From an uncultured Collinsella sp. (GTDB taxonomy: Bacteria > Actinomycetota > Coriobacteriia > Coriobacteriales > Coriobacteriaceae): a DNA stretch of 64,000 nt. Shown in pieces: positions 1 through 7,981 of this stretch. The notes under the pieces were generated by a model. That model did no database searches and was not told the origin of the DNA. It saw only the letters and a program-made list of their open reading frames with translations. The translations under genes and the position numbers were made by a program. The stretch is from NCBI GenBank assembly GCA_937995345.1, contig CALKKS010000013.1, forward strand, positions 83,481 through 147,480. The letters are read 5' to 3'. Positions within the stretch are counted from its first letter, which is position 1, and each line of letters opens with the position of its first letter.

Positions 1-1220
1 CCCATCCACTCAAAGTAGATGGCGATGGGAATGGTCTGCGTAATGCCGGCATAGTTGCCCGCGAAGAACAGCGTGCAGCCAAACTCGCCCATGGCGCGGG
101 CAAAGGCGAGCACCGTGCCGGCGGCAATAGAGGGCCAGCCGAGAGGCATCATGAGCTTGGTAAAGATGCGTCGCTCGGACCAGCCCAGCGTGCGCGCTGC
201 ATCGAGCATCTGCGTGTCGAGGCTCTCGAAGGCGCCGAGTGCCGTACGATAGACGAGCGGGAACGACACCACCACGGCAGAGATCACCGCCGCGGGCCAC
301 GTAAAGACAATCGAGATGCCGTGCGCGATCAGCCACTGGCCCACCCCAGTAGAGCGACCGAACAGCATGAGGAGCAAAAAGCCGCAGACCGTGGGCGGCA
401 GCACCATAGGGATGGTAAAGACCGAATCGAGCAGGCCCTTCACGCGGCTCGTGGTGCCCATGGTCTTCCATGCGGCAAACAGGCCCAGCGCGAACGCGAT
501 CACCAAGGCGAGACCGCTCGTCTTGATGGACACCCAAAACGGGCGGTAGTCAATACTGCCAAAGAAGGTCGCGGCGCGCTCCGCTAGCGAGGTCGGCTCC
601 GTCGTCGAGACACTCGCATACGGCACCAAGGCGGCGTTATCGCTCCACAGGGCTCCGTCACCCAGATTGAGCCCGGGGTTTGCGGCGTCCGCGGCATTCA
701 CGACGGTGTAGTAGTCGCCGTCGTCGCCCTTCACCTTAAACAGATAACGGTAATCGCCCTGTACCAGCTCATTGTCCGAGGTAAACACCCACTCGAGCTT
801 GGAGTCCTCCAGCAGCGCGCCTCCCATGGAGTGAGACTTATCGAGCCCCGCGAGCATCTTTTTGAGCGCCTTTTGGTCTGAGGCATTTGCGATATCGAGG
901 CCCGCTTCCTTGGCGGCATGCGCATCGACCCACACCACGATGCTCGTAGGCGTGGTCACCGTTACGAGCGACGTCTTTCTGTAGATGGGAAAACGATAAC
1001 CCTCGGGCTGGTCGGCAAACGAGCGGGCCGTGCCCTTGGCGTTGCGCTCAAAGGCGTTGAGGCCAAAATCGACGCCATCGATAAGCGCAGAGTCCTCTGT
1101 CGCTTGGCGTCCGTCGGCAGTGGCGAAGAGCGCCTCGGCTCGGGCAACCCCAGGCAGCGCCGTCAGTGCGCAGACAATCGCCGCCAACGCAGAGAACAGG
1201 CAAATCGTTTTCCTTGACAC
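1..1220 (-). CDS. modB: Molybdate ABC transporter permease ModB with extra N-terminal extracytoplasmic domain (3' end cut off)
   Basis: This is the inner-membrane permease of a molybdate/tungstate ABC importer; it would pair with the ModA lipoprotein encoded just upstream. I translated it directly from the minus strand from a GTG at 1220, preceded by GAGGAG 7 nt away. Residues 1-28 look like a signal peptide ending ...GVARAEA. About 200 polar residues without membrane segments follow. From about residue 228 the protein is a normal ModB permease: hydrophobic helices, the IPMVLPPTVCGF segment, and the EAA loop (AFESLDTQMLDAARTLGW) that contacts the ATPase. The C-terminal end and presumably modC lie outside the window. 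ModB proteins are usually about 220-230 residues without a signal peptide, so the N-terminal domain is an addition. The permease assignment is firm; the function of the extra domain is unknown. Confidence 0.88.
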   Translation of the reverse strand, partial: MSRKTICLFSALAAIVCALTALPGVARAEALFATADGRQATEDSALIDGVDFGLNAFERNAKGTARSFADQPEGYRFPIYRKTSLVTVTTPTSIVVWVDAHAAKEAGLDIANASDQKALKKMLAGLDKSHSMGGALLEDSKLEWVFTSDNELVQGDYRYLFKVKGDDGDYYTVVNAADAANPGLNLGDGALWSDNAALVPYASVSTTEPTSLAERAATFFGSIDYRPFWVSIKTSGLALVIAFALGLFAAWKTMGTTSRVKGLLDSVFTIPMVLPPTVCGFLLLMLFGRSTGVGQWLIAHGISIVFTWPAAVISAVVVSFPLVYRTALGAFESLDTQMLDAARTLGWSERRIFTKLMMPLGWPSIAAGTVLAFARAMGEFGCTLFFAGNYAGITQTIPIAIYFEWM

Positions 1221-1277
1221 GGGCGACTCCTCAAATACAGGGCAACGGCGCGCGGGTACGCCGCTTCAATCTAAATA

Positions 1278-1305
1278 GGGCGGGCGATCGCAAGAACGCC
1301 CGCCC
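1278..1305 (-). terminator. Hairpin between modA and modB
   Basis: A 9-bp perfect stem (GGGCGGGCG/CGCCCGCCC) with a 10-nt loop lies between the modA stop and the modB start. On the minus strand it is followed by the AT-rich TATTTA, not by a clean U-run. It may act as a leaky terminator that lowers permease expression relative to the binding protein. Confidence 0.5.
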
Positions 1306-1337
1306 TCAAGCATATCGTTATGCAGCGCTCTTCTGCA

Positions 1338-2213
1338 CTACTCGGAAAGCTCAAAGCCGTACTTAGCCCAAATCTTCTGCGCCTTCTTGTTAGACAGGCA
1401 GAAGTCGATGAACGCCTTGGCCTCGTCGGCATGCTCGGAGCTCTCGGCCACGGCACCCGGGTACACAATGGGCTTGTGCGAATCCTCGGGGCACACGAAG
1501 GCCTCCTCGATGCCGTCGTAGCGGTAGATGTCGGAGCTGTAGACAAAACCTGCCACGCAGTCGCCCGTGGACACGTAGGCGGCAGCGGTGCCGACCTTAT
1601 CGGCCAGCGCGACCTTGTCGGCAATCTCGGGCGCGTACTCGCCGTCGTCGCCCTCGGTGCCGGTGTAGAGGCCGACGGAGGCCAGCGCCTGGTTGGCGTA
1701 CTTGCCGGCCGGAACGGTCTTGGCGTCGCCGATGGCGATCTTGCCGTCCAGGTTCGCGACATCGGCGATGGCCTCGACCTTGGTGTCGGAGCCCTCGGCG
1801 CGAATGATCACGAGGTCGTTGACGAACATGTCCTCACGCGTGTCGGCATCGACGAGCTCGGCAGTCTCGGCATCGTCCATGGTGCCCTTGGAAGCGGTGA
1901 TGAGCACGTCGACAGCAGCGCCGGCCTTCATCTGCTCGACCAGGTCGCCAGAGGCCTTGAACTGCGTGTCGGCAAAGGTGGTGCCGGTCTGGTCGGTGTA
2001 GAGTTCCTGGACCTCGGGAAGGGCCTTCTCGAGCGAGTTGGCGGCGAAAATCTGCAGCTCGACGGCCTTCTTCTTAGAGGAGGACTTGGCAGAACCTGCG
2101 TCGGAACCAGCAGACTCGGACTCCTTGTTACCCGAGCAGCCAGCAAGGCCAAGGCCGGTTGCAGCAGTGGCAGAAAGCGAAACGAAACCGCGGCGAGAAA
2201 CCATATCGAACAT
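1338..2213 (-). CDS. modA: Molybdate-binding lipoprotein ModA
   Basis: This is the extracytoplasmic solute-binding protein that captures molybdate (or tungstate) and delivers it to ModB. The 291-residue protein starts at an ATG with AAAGGG 6 nt upstream. Its N-terminus has a twin-arginine motif (SRRGF) followed by a hydrophobic stretch and the lipobox LAGC, so it is probably Tat-exported and lipid-anchored. A Ser/Lys-rich linker precedes the type II periplasmic binding fold, recognisable from LQIFAANSLEKALPEV near residue 53 and the later GDAKTVPAGKYANQAL segment typical of ModA. The gene lies 118 nt upstream of modB, with a hairpin between them. It has its own promoter region, because a terminator separates it from moaB. 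Confidence 0.93.
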   Translation of the reverse strand: MFDMVSRRGFVSLSATAATGLGLAGCSGNKESESAGSDAGSAKSSSKKKAVELQIFAANSLEKALPEVQELYTDQTGTTFADTQFKASGDLVEQMKAGAAVDVLITASKGTMDDAETAELVDADTREDMFVNDLVIIRAEGSDTKVEAIADVANLDGKIAIGDAKTVPAGKYANQALASVGLYTGTEGDDGEYAPEIADKVALADKVGTAAAYVSTGDCVAGFVYSSDIYRYDGIEEAFVCPEDSHKPIVYPGAVAESSEHADEAKAFIDFCLSNKKAQKIWAKYGFELSE

Positions 2214-2273
2214 ATTGAACCCTTTCGGACCTTGTGCCCGGGCACCCCACCGCGGGCTTTATTCTGTAATCAG

Positions 2274-2333
2274 ATTATACTTCAGCGCGAATAATGGCAG
2301 TGAGAAATTATTCTCGCATGAGAATATATTTTC
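2274..2333 (-). promoter_or_regulatory. Promoter and dyad operator candidate upstream of modA
   Basis: On the minus strand a perfect -10 hexamer TATAAT lies at 2279-2274, about 60 nt before the modA start; no good -35 is seen. Just upstream, 2302-2333 holds an AT-rich dyad, GAGAAATTATTCTC then a 4-nt spacer then GAGAATATATTTTC. An AT-rich dyad at the -35 region of modA is where a ModE-like molybdate-responsive repressor would bind. The sequence does not match the enterobacterial ModE box closely, so the regulator is unknown. Confidence 0.4.
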
Positions 2334-2376
2334 AGATTACGACACGCATCGACTTCACCTCGGCATCAAGCAAAAA

Positions 2377-2405
2377 GGCGGAGCAACCGTTCGGGTCACT
2401 CCGCC
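2377..2405 (-). terminator. Rho-independent terminator after moaB/mog
   Basis: The stem GGCGGAG/CTCCGCC with a 15-nt loop is followed on the minus strand by TTTTTGC. It lies 14 nt past the moaB stop and closes the moeA-moaB transcript. Confidence 0.75.
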
Positions 2406-2418
2406 GCAGGTGAAACAC

Positions 2419-2898
2419 TTATTTGGTGTGTCCGCCGCCCGCCGTCATCTGTGCCGCGTGTTCCATCTGGTCGGCAATCGCCTCCCAGCTTTCGCGGGCT
2501 GCCTTGGTGGATCCGGGAAAGTTTACGACAAGTGTATGACCGCGTTGCATGCACACGGCGCGCGACAGCATCGCGCGGCGCGTCTTGGTCATCGAGTACG
2601 CGCGAATCGCCTCGGCAATGCCCGGCACATCGCGGTCGCAGACGGCGCGCGTTGCCTCGGGCGTCACGTCGCGCATCGAAAGTCCCGTGCCGCCGCAGGT
2701 GAGCACTACATTGGCCTGATGCACGTCAGCAGCATCCATGATGGCATCGCCGATCTCGCTGACGTCGTCGCGCACGACCACGTGCGAAGCGACCGACCAG
2801 CCCTGAGCCGCAATAAGTTCCTCGAGCGCGGCTCCGGCCTCATCCTGGGCAAGATCGCGCGTATCCGAACACGTCACGATCGAAATCTTCAACTCCAT
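2419..2898 (-). CDS. moaB: MoaB/Mog family molybdopterin adenylyltransferase
   Basis: Members of this family adenylylate molybdopterin to prepare it for metal insertion by MoeA. The start ATG at 2898 has AGGAG 5 nt upstream and gives 159 residues, the usual length for stand-alone MoaB/Mog. The reading frame stays open farther upstream, but that part overlaps moeA in another frame and lacks a ribosome site. The conserved MoCF-binding core TCGGTGLSMRDVTPEAT is present in mid-protein, and the NFPGS segment near the C-terminus forms the rest of the pterin pocket. It lies 10 nt downstream of moeA and is surely co-transcribed with it. MoaB and Mog cannot be told apart safely by eye. Confidence 0.9.
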   Translation of the reverse strand: MELKISIVTCSDTRDLAQDEAGAALEELIAAQGWSVASHVVVRDDVSEIGDAIMDAADVHQANVVLTCGGTGLSMRDVTPEATRAVCDRDVPGIAEAIRAYSMTKTRRAMLSRAVCMQRGHTLVVNFPGSTKAARESWEAIADQMEHAAQMTAGGGHTK

Positions 2899-2908
2899 AG
2901 CGCTCCTC

Positions 2909-4171
2909 CTAAAGCACGGTGCCCTCGGGCAAGTCGACGCGGACGACATCCACGACATCGCCCGGCTCGAGCTCGCACGGGCCCTCGTTAATGCGCAGCA
3001 GACAATTTGCGCGCTGCATCGTGCCAAGCAGCGCCGAATTCTGGCTCTTGGCCTCAGTCACCATAAGCTCGCCGGTCTGGGCATCGCGCGCAACCGTGGC
3101 GCGGTCATAGAATCGACGGTCCTGGCGCTTCTTCACTCCGTGTGTCAGCATTGCCTGTTGCACAGGACGCGCCCCCTCGGCAAAGCCGCGCATCTTGCGA
3201 ATCGCCGGGCGCGCGAGCATCTCAAAGCCCACGTAAGCCGCAGCGGGATTACCCGAAAGCCCCAGGTACGGTTTGCCGCCGAGCAGTCCAAACGTGATGG
3301 CCTTGCCGGGACGCATCGAGATGCGATCGAACAGGACCTCGCCCTCGCGCTGGACCAGCGCCGTCACGTAGTCGTAGTCGCCCGCCGAGGCGCCACCGCT
3401 CGTAATGACAAAATCGCACTCGCGCACCGCGCGGTGTACGAGCTCGGATATCGCCTGCTCGTCGTCGGGCGCAATGCCATAGAAGACAGGCTCGGCACCG
3501 GCATCGAGTGCCTCGGCCATCAGCGCCGAGGAGTTGGAATCGCGAATCTGGCCACGCGCCGGAAGCTCACTTGGAGCAACCAGCTCTGTGCCCAGCGAGA
3601 TGATGCCCACGTGCGGTGCGGCGTGCACCTTCACGCTCGCGTACCCGGCGCTTGCCAGCAGGCCCGCACCAGCCGGCGCCACAACCTCGCCGGCGCGCAT
3701 CACGACGTCGCCGGCATGGGCTTCTTCGGCAGCAGAGCGAACGTTCTCCCCCACCTTAGCCGGCGCCGAGAAGCGGACGTGCGAGCCCTCGTTGCCATCG
3801 CCATCGAGCACGTCGACGATCTCGTACTTCACCACGGCATCGGCGCCCTCTGGCACCGGCGCGCCCGTCATAATGCGGACCGTCTCGCCCGCGCCAATCG
3901 TACCCTTAAACACATGACCCGCCGCCTCGTGGCCAACAACGGAAAGCGTCACCGGAGTATCGCCGGTGGCCGCACCAAGGTCGACGGCGCGTACGGCATA
4001 CCCGTCCATGGCGCTGTTAGCAAATGGCGAGATGTCGATATCGGCCACGGCTTCCTCGGCCAAGGGAAGACCGGCCGCCTGCCATACGGGAATCTCGACA
4101 ACCCCGGTCGGACTCACATGTGACAAGACAATTGCCTGCGCGTCCTCCAGCGGAATGAGCTTCTCTGCCAT
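2909..4171 (-). CDS. moeA: Molybdopterin molybdotransferase MoeA
   Basis: MoeA inserts molybdate into adenylylated molybdopterin, the last common step in molybdenum cofactor assembly. I chose the ATG at 4171 because AGAGG sits 5 nt upstream; a GTG two codons earlier would overlap that site. The 420-residue product is full length for the family. Visible landmarks are the N-terminal SPFANSAMDGYAV motif, the MoCF-binding segment TSGGASAGDYD, SMRPGKAITFG and GLSGNPAAAYVGFE, and a C-terminal beta-barrel domain IV. It begins a molybdenum gene group (moeA, moaB, then modA-modB), so cofactor synthesis and metal uptake are encoded together. Confidence 0.95.
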   Translation of the reverse strand: MAEKLIPLEDAQAIVLSHVSPTGVVEIPVWQAAGLPLAEEAVADIDISPFANSAMDGYAVRAVDLGAATGDTPVTLSVVGHEAAGHVFKGTIGAGETVRIMTGAPVPEGADAVVKYEIVDVLDGDGNEGSHVRFSAPAKVGENVRSAAEEAHAGDVVMRAGEVVAPAGAGLLASAGYASVKVHAAPHVGIISLGTELVAPSELPARGQIRDSNSSALMAEALDAGAEPVFYGIAPDDEQAISELVHRAVRECDFVITSGGASAGDYDYVTALVQREGEVLFDRISMRPGKAITFGLLGGKPYLGLSGNPAAAYVGFEMLARPAIRKMRGFAEGARPVQQAMLTHGVKKRQDRRFYDRATVARDAQTGELMVTEAKSQNSALLGTMQRANCLLRINEGPCELEPGDVVDVVRVDLPEGTVL

Positions 4172-4327
4172 ATGCACCTCTTACAGATCGCGGCGCGTAA
4201 CAAGGGCGCCGATTCTTTATGTTTTATTCAGTATAATCCCCCGCCGCTCAACCGTGAGACGGCCTGCACTCGCGAATACACCTGTCGGTTACGGGGCACG
4301 AAACAGAACCGAAACCAACCCACCGGC

Positions 4328-4353
4328 TTGACGCGTTTGTCACGCTCTATAAT
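4328..4353 (+). promoter_or_regulatory. Promoter candidate for the CLC gene
   Basis: TTGACG at 4328-4333 and a perfect TATAAT at 4348-4353 lie 31-56 nt before the CLC start codon. The 14-nt spacer is shorter than usual, so the -10 is the stronger part of this call. I looked for the conserved core of a fluoride (crcB) riboswitch in 4178-4383 and did not find it. Confidence 0.45.
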
Positions 4354-4383
4354 GCTTGCGTTGTAACCAAAGAAGAGGACACC

Positions 4384-5805
4384 ATGGCTTTTACCGACAC
4401 ATCAGACAGCGAAAGCGAAGAGCAAGACAACTCCCTGCCGCTCGATGAGGGAGGCTTCTTCTCCCTGAATGACGTCATCATGGCCGGCAGGCATCAGCTC
4501 ACCCGCTCTGAGCATCTCTTGGCCGCCGACACGCGCCGTAACGCCCGCAATCTGCTCGCAAGCGCCAAGCTGCTCGCGCTCGTCGTGATCGTCTCGTTCG
4601 CCATGGGCGTTGCCGCTTGGGCATTTTTGGCCTCGCTGAACATCGCGACCGATTATCGCGAGCACCATGCGTGGATCTACGCCCTGCTTCCCGTCGTGGG
4701 CGTGGCCACCGCATGGGTGTATAAGAACCACGGCCTTGCCGCCAAACGCGGCAACAACCTGGTCATCGACTCTGCCCTGGGCACCCGTCTCATCCATGCC
4801 CGCATGGCCGTCCTCACCTTTGTCTGCTCCACGCTTACGCACCTGACAGGCGGCTCGGCCGGACGCGAGGGCGCTGCCGTGCAGATCGGCGGTACCATCG
4901 CCAGCAACATCTCAAACCTCGCCCATCTCAAAAAGCACGACCATCACGACCTCATGCTCGCCGGCATCTCGTCTGCCTTTGGCGCCGTGTTCGGCTCGCC
5001 CCTCGCCGGTGCCTTCTTTGGCATGGAAATGTGCTTTATCGGCAAGATCGACTACACCGCCGGCATCTACTGCCTCGTCGCCTCGTTTACCGGCTACTTT
5101 ACGTCGCTTGCCCTGGGCACCGAGTATGAGGCGAACGTCATCGCCAGCGTCCCCGACATGACGCCCCGAACCGTCGCCATCGTCGTCATCAGCGCCATTA
5201 TCTTTGGACTGACCGCGCGACTCTTTGCCTGGTCGGTTCGAACCGTCAAGAGCCTGTACGGTCGCTTTATCACCAATTACCTCGTCCGCGCACTCATAGG
5301 CGCACTCGTGGTTTTAGCCGCCTATGCCCTCCTCGACGCCTGGAACTACGCCGGCCTTTCCACGTGGCTTTCCGGCGCCGGATTTGCCGGCAACACCACC
5401 TTGGCGGACGCAGTCATCAAGTTGGTCGTCACAGCGCTTACCCTGGGCGCGGGCTTCCAAGGCGGCGAGGTCACGCCCCTGTTTGGCATCGGTGCGGCAC
5501 TCGGTGGCTGGATCGGCTGCCTTACCGGGCTTGACCCCAGTTTTCTGGCGGCTCTCGGCATGCTCGGCGTGTTCTGCGCCGGCCTCAACGTGCCCATCAC
5601 CACCTGCATGATGGCCATCGACCTGTTCCACGGCACAGCGGCCGGGTTCGTTGTCGTCGTTGCGTTTATCAGTTATCTTGCCGGCGGCCACCGCGGCGTG
5701 TATCCCGCGCAGCGCATTATCTCGCCCAAGCGCCGTTCGCTCATTGTGGACGAGGGCGGCACGGTGGCAGAGGCTATCGAGCGTCACAACGACCTGATAG
5801 AGTAG
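4384..5805 (+). CDS. CLC-family antiporter, fluoride-type (CLC-F-like)
   Basis: This is a 473-residue polytopic membrane protein of the CLC chloride channel/transporter superfamily, starting at an ATG with GAGG upstream. After a charged cytoplasmic N-terminus of about 60 residues come many hydrophobic helices. The anion-pathway motifs are not the canonical chloride set. The first is KRGNNLVID (about 121-129) instead of GSGIP, the second is GGSAGREGAAVQ (about 156-167) instead of GREGP, and a late motif reads GFQGGEVTPLFGIGAALG. From memory these match the CLC-F subfamily, which exports fluoride in exchange for protons. The gating glutamate of GREG is present. It stands alone between moeA (divergent) and a lipid kinase gene. 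Fluoride export is an inference from motifs. Confidence 0.8.
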   Translation: MAFTDTSDSESEEQDNSLPLDEGGFFSLNDVIMAGRHQLTRSEHLLAADTRRNARNLLASAKLLALVVIVSFAMGVAAWAFLASLNIATDYREHHAWIYALLPVVGVATAWVYKNHGLAAKRGNNLVIDSALGTRLIHARMAVLTFVCSTLTHLTGGSAGREGAAVQIGGTIASNISNLAHLKKHDHHDLMLAGISSAFGAVFGSPLAGAFFGMEMCFIGKIDYTAGIYCLVASFTGYFTSLALGTEYEANVIASVPDMTPRTVAIVVISAIIFGLTARLFAWSVRTVKSLYGRFITNYLVRALIGALVVLAAYALLDAWNYAGLSTWLSGAGFAGNTTLADAVIKLVVTALTLGAGFQGGEVTPLFGIGAALGGWIGCLTGLDPSFLAALGMLGVFCAGLNVPITTCMMAIDLFHGTAAGFVVVVAFISYLAGGHRGVYPAQRIISPKRRSLIVDEGGTVAEAIERHNDLIE

Positions 5806-5890
5806 ATGCAGTAAACGCCGCACGGTCACAATCGGGGCAACATAACCCGAACGCGACCGCATCGTCACGCCATACGCCGGGAGTCGCCCC

Positions 5891-6853
5891 ATGCACGCAA
5901 CAGATTTTGGTCGCACGCTGATCATCGCCAATCCCGCCGCCCAATCGGGCGCGGCACGCGAAGTGGCCGAGCGCCTGCAGCGCTTTTTGGACATGACCGC
6001 GCGCTCATCCCAGTTTGACCTGGTGCTGACCGAGCACATTGGACACGCCAAGAAGCTGGCCGCGCAGGCTCAGGGCTATCGCACCGTTATCGCCCTTGGC
6101 GGCGACGGCGTGATTCACGAGGTCGTCAACGGCTTGATGGCGCAGGAAGAAGCTGCCCGACCGGCTCTTGCCGTCCTGCCCGTGGGCTCCGGCAACGATT
6201 TTGCCCAGACGCTCGGCATCGATGATTTCTCCGGTAAGGACTTTGGTTCCCTGCTCACCTGCGAGCTGCAGCGTCAGGACATCGGGCGCATTCGCTCATG
6301 GAACCCCGCAAGCGGCTGCGGCGAGGCGGCCGTCGAGTATTACGACCAGACACTCTCCGTCGGCATTGATGCCGCCATCGGCCTGGGCACCACCGAGCTG
6401 CGCAAAAAGACGGGACTTACCGGCGCTCCGCTCTACACCCTATCGGGACTTGAGCAGTTTGGCCTGCGCTATCGCAACTACCCCATGACGGTCAGCTTTG
6501 ACGGCGCGCCCGCCGAGCGCGTGCGGGCGATTATCATGGCCATCCAGCTGGGTCCCACCTATGGCTCGGGCTATCGCATCTGCCCCGACGCCGACCCCTG
6601 CGACGGTATCCTCGACGTTTGTTACGCATGCGGTCCCGTGCCCCGTGCAGTCGCCCTGCCCATGTTCCTTTCGGCCAAGGATGGCCACCACACCAAGCTG
6701 CCGCCGGTGCGCATGCGCCGCTGCCGCCATGCCGAACTCACCTTCGAGGAGCCCAACTACCCCATCCAGGCCGACGGCGAGCCCATCGTCGCCTCACGCA
6801 TCGAGGTCGACATCCTCGGCGGCGCCCTCCAAGTCTGGCGCCCCACCCGCTAG
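5891..6853 (+). CDS. Diacylglycerol kinase-type lipid kinase (YegS/DagK family)
   Basis: This 320-residue protein has the diacylglycerol/sphingosine kinase catalytic fold. It opens with LIIANPAAQSGAAREVAERL, the nucleotide-binding start of the family, followed by the glycine-rich ALGGDGVIHEVVNGL near residue 75 and PVGSGNDFAQTLGI near residue 100, which holds the GSGND signature. The C-terminal beta-sandwich follows, ending with QADGEPI, another family hallmark. It probably phosphorylates diacylglycerol or a related lipid at the membrane. The ATG at 5891 has GGGAG 8 nt upstream. A palindromic repeat starts 8 nt after its stop codon. The exact substrate cannot be read from sequence. Confidence 0.88.
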   Translation: MHATDFGRTLIIANPAAQSGAAREVAERLQRFLDMTARSSQFDLVLTEHIGHAKKLAAQAQGYRTVIALGGDGVIHEVVNGLMAQEEAARPALAVLPVGSGNDFAQTLGIDDFSGKDFGSLLTCELQRQDIGRIRSWNPASGCGEAAVEYYDQTLSVGIDAAIGLGTTELRKKTGLTGAPLYTLSGLEQFGLRYRNYPMTVSFDGAPAERVRAIIMAIQLGPTYGSGYRICPDADPCDGILDVCYACGPVPRAVALPMFLSAKDGHHTKLPPVRMRRCRHAELTFEEPNYPIQADGEPIVASRIEVDILGGALQVWRPTR

Positions 6854-6860
6854 CCACCCC

Positions 6861-6930
6861 TAAGTTGCGGTGAAATAGGGACTGTTTTGCGGCTTTGACA
6901 GCCCAACAGTCCCTATTTCACCGCAACTTA
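6861..6930. repeat. 70-bp palindromic repeat, copy 1 of 4 (AGTTGCGGTGAAATA family)
   Basis: Two perfect 26-bp inverted arms (6861-6886 and 6905-6930) begin TAAGTTGCGGTGAAATAGGG and flank an 18-nt loop. It fills the gap between the convergent lipid kinase and release-factor-like genes. Close relatives lie at 15763, 29227 and 30162. There is no U-run on either strand, so it is not a classical terminator by itself. Confidence 0.93.
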
Positions 6931-6938
6931 TGGGGAGG

Positions 6939-7319
6939 CTATTCGTCGCTGCCCGGCTTGCGGCGGTTGGCCTTTTTGATGGCGTTGAAGTGCTTGTCGT
7001 TGAGTCTGCGCTGGCGCGAGTGTTGGGGCACCTTGGTCTTGACGCGACGGCGCGGCGGACGGCCGCGACGCTCGAGCTCGGCCTTCAACTTGCGCAGGCA
7101 GCTCGCACGATTCTGAAACTGACTACGGCTCTCGCGCGCCGTCACGACAATCCCCGTGGGTCCATGTTTCATGCGCACCGCCGAGTCCGTCGTGTTGACG
7201 CCTTGTCCGCCCGGACCCGTCGCGCGAAACACCTGCACCTCGCAATCGCGCACCAACTCCTCGACCGACATCTCGGCATAGCGCGCATATTCGTGCCATC
7301 CCATCTTGTTCTCATTCAT
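6939..7319 (-). CDS. Release-factor-like GGQ protein (ArfB/YaeJ-type ribosome rescue candidate)
   Basis: This 126-residue protein contains the class I release factor catalytic loop GPGGQGVNTTDSAVR, with the GGQ at residues 37-39, and no stop-codon recognition domain. The C-terminal 40 residues are very basic (RRGRPPRRRVKTKVP, then NDKHFNAIKKANRRKP). In ArfB/ICT1-type proteins a basic tail enters the empty mRNA channel of stalled ribosomes while GGQ hydrolyses the peptidyl-tRNA. The start at 7319 is chosen for GGGAGG 8 nt upstream; the open frame before it is the terminator of xpt. Small RF-1-domain proteins of unproven role are also common, so rescue activity is an inference. Confidence 0.8.
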   Translation of the reverse strand: MNENKMGWHEYARYAEMSVEELVRDCEVQVFRATGPGGQGVNTTDSAVRMKHGPTGIVVTARESRSQFQNRASCLRKLKAELERRGRPPRRRVKTKVPQHSRQRRLNDKHFNAIKKANRRKPGSDE

Positions 7320-7344
7320 ATCAACACCTCCCCTCATACAAAAA

Positions 7345-7375
7345 ATGTGACAAAGGGACAGTCCCTTTGTCACAT
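7345..7375 (-). terminator. Perfect palindrome terminator after xpt
   Basis: Fifteen-base perfect arms (ATGTGACAAAGGGAC and its complement) surround a single central base. On the minus strand a run of six T follows directly. It lies 28 nt past the xpt stop and also separates xpt from the release-factor-like gene. A related palindrome with the same ACAAAGG core occurs at 34106-34142. Confidence 0.85.
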
Positions 7376-7402
7376 CGCATACCAATCGCTTGTGTTGCGC
7401 GC

Positions 7403-7981
7403 TTAGGCGAAGGTGATCTCGCCGGTCTTGCAGTCCATATCGGCGATACGGGCCAGGCTCTCGACGCGGAAGCCGCGCTCGCGGAGCTTATCGCCGCCGC
7501 CCTGGAAGCCCTTCTCCACGGCAATGCCAATACCGGACACCTCGGCACCCGCAGCCTCGCAGATCTTGATAAGACCCTCGAGCGCGCAGCCGTTGGCCAA
7601 GAAGTCGTCGATGATCAGGACCTTGTCGCCCTCGGACAGGAAACGCTTGCCAACGATGACCGGGTACTCCTTCTGCTTGGTAAAGGAGTAGATGGTCGTG
7701 GCATACTGCTCGCCGTCGAGGTTGATGGACTGTGCCTTCTTGGCAAAGACCACCGGCACACCGCCAAAATGCTGAGCTGCGATGCAGGCCATACCAATGC
7801 CCGAAGCCTCAATCGTCAGGATCTTGTTGATCTCGACATTCTTGAACAGACGGGCCCACTCGGCGCCCATGTGGTCGAACAGCTCAACGTCGCATTGGTG
7901 GTTGAGGAAGGCATCAACCTTAAGGACGTTACCGGCCTTTACGATGCCGTCATGGCGAATACGATCCTCAAGCTCCTGCAT
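7403..7981 (-). CDS. xpt: Xanthine phosphoribosyltransferase
   Basis: Xpt converts xanthine and PRPP to XMP for purine salvage in the cytoplasm. The 192-residue length and sequence match the family: an N-terminal LKVDAFLNHQCDVELF region, the IEASGIG loop near residue 60, and the PRPP-binding motif VLIIDDFLANG near residue 125. The C-terminal EKGFQGGGDKLRERG is also typical of Xpt. The start ATG at 7981 follows AGAAGGGG. In Firmicutes this gene usually sits behind a purine riboswitch; none is recognisable in the leader here. It is followed by a strong terminator and seems to be transcribed alone. Confidence 0.94.
   Translation of the reverse strand: MQELEDRIRHDGIVKAGNVLKVDAFLNHQCDVELFDHMGAEWARLFKNVEINKILTIEASGIGMACIAAQHFGGVPVVFAKKAQSINLDGEQYATTIYSFTKQKEYPVIVGKRFLSEGDKVLIIDDFLANGCALEGLIKICEAAGAEVSGIGIAVEKGFQGGGDKLRERGFRVESLARIADMDCKTGEITFA

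Noticed and set aside
10..537. 175-codon minus-strand frame at the left edge
   Set aside because: It is another frame of the real modB gene, which runs from 1220 off the window edge and has clear permease motifs.
1320..2294. 324-codon plus-strand frame over modA
   Set aside because: It is antisense to modA and arises from the C/G-ending codons; its product is low-complexity His/Gly/Val-rich.
6861..6930. CRISPR array interpretation of the AGTTGCGGTG repeats
   Set aside because: Copies are isolated palindromes many kilobases apart without regular spacers or cas genes.
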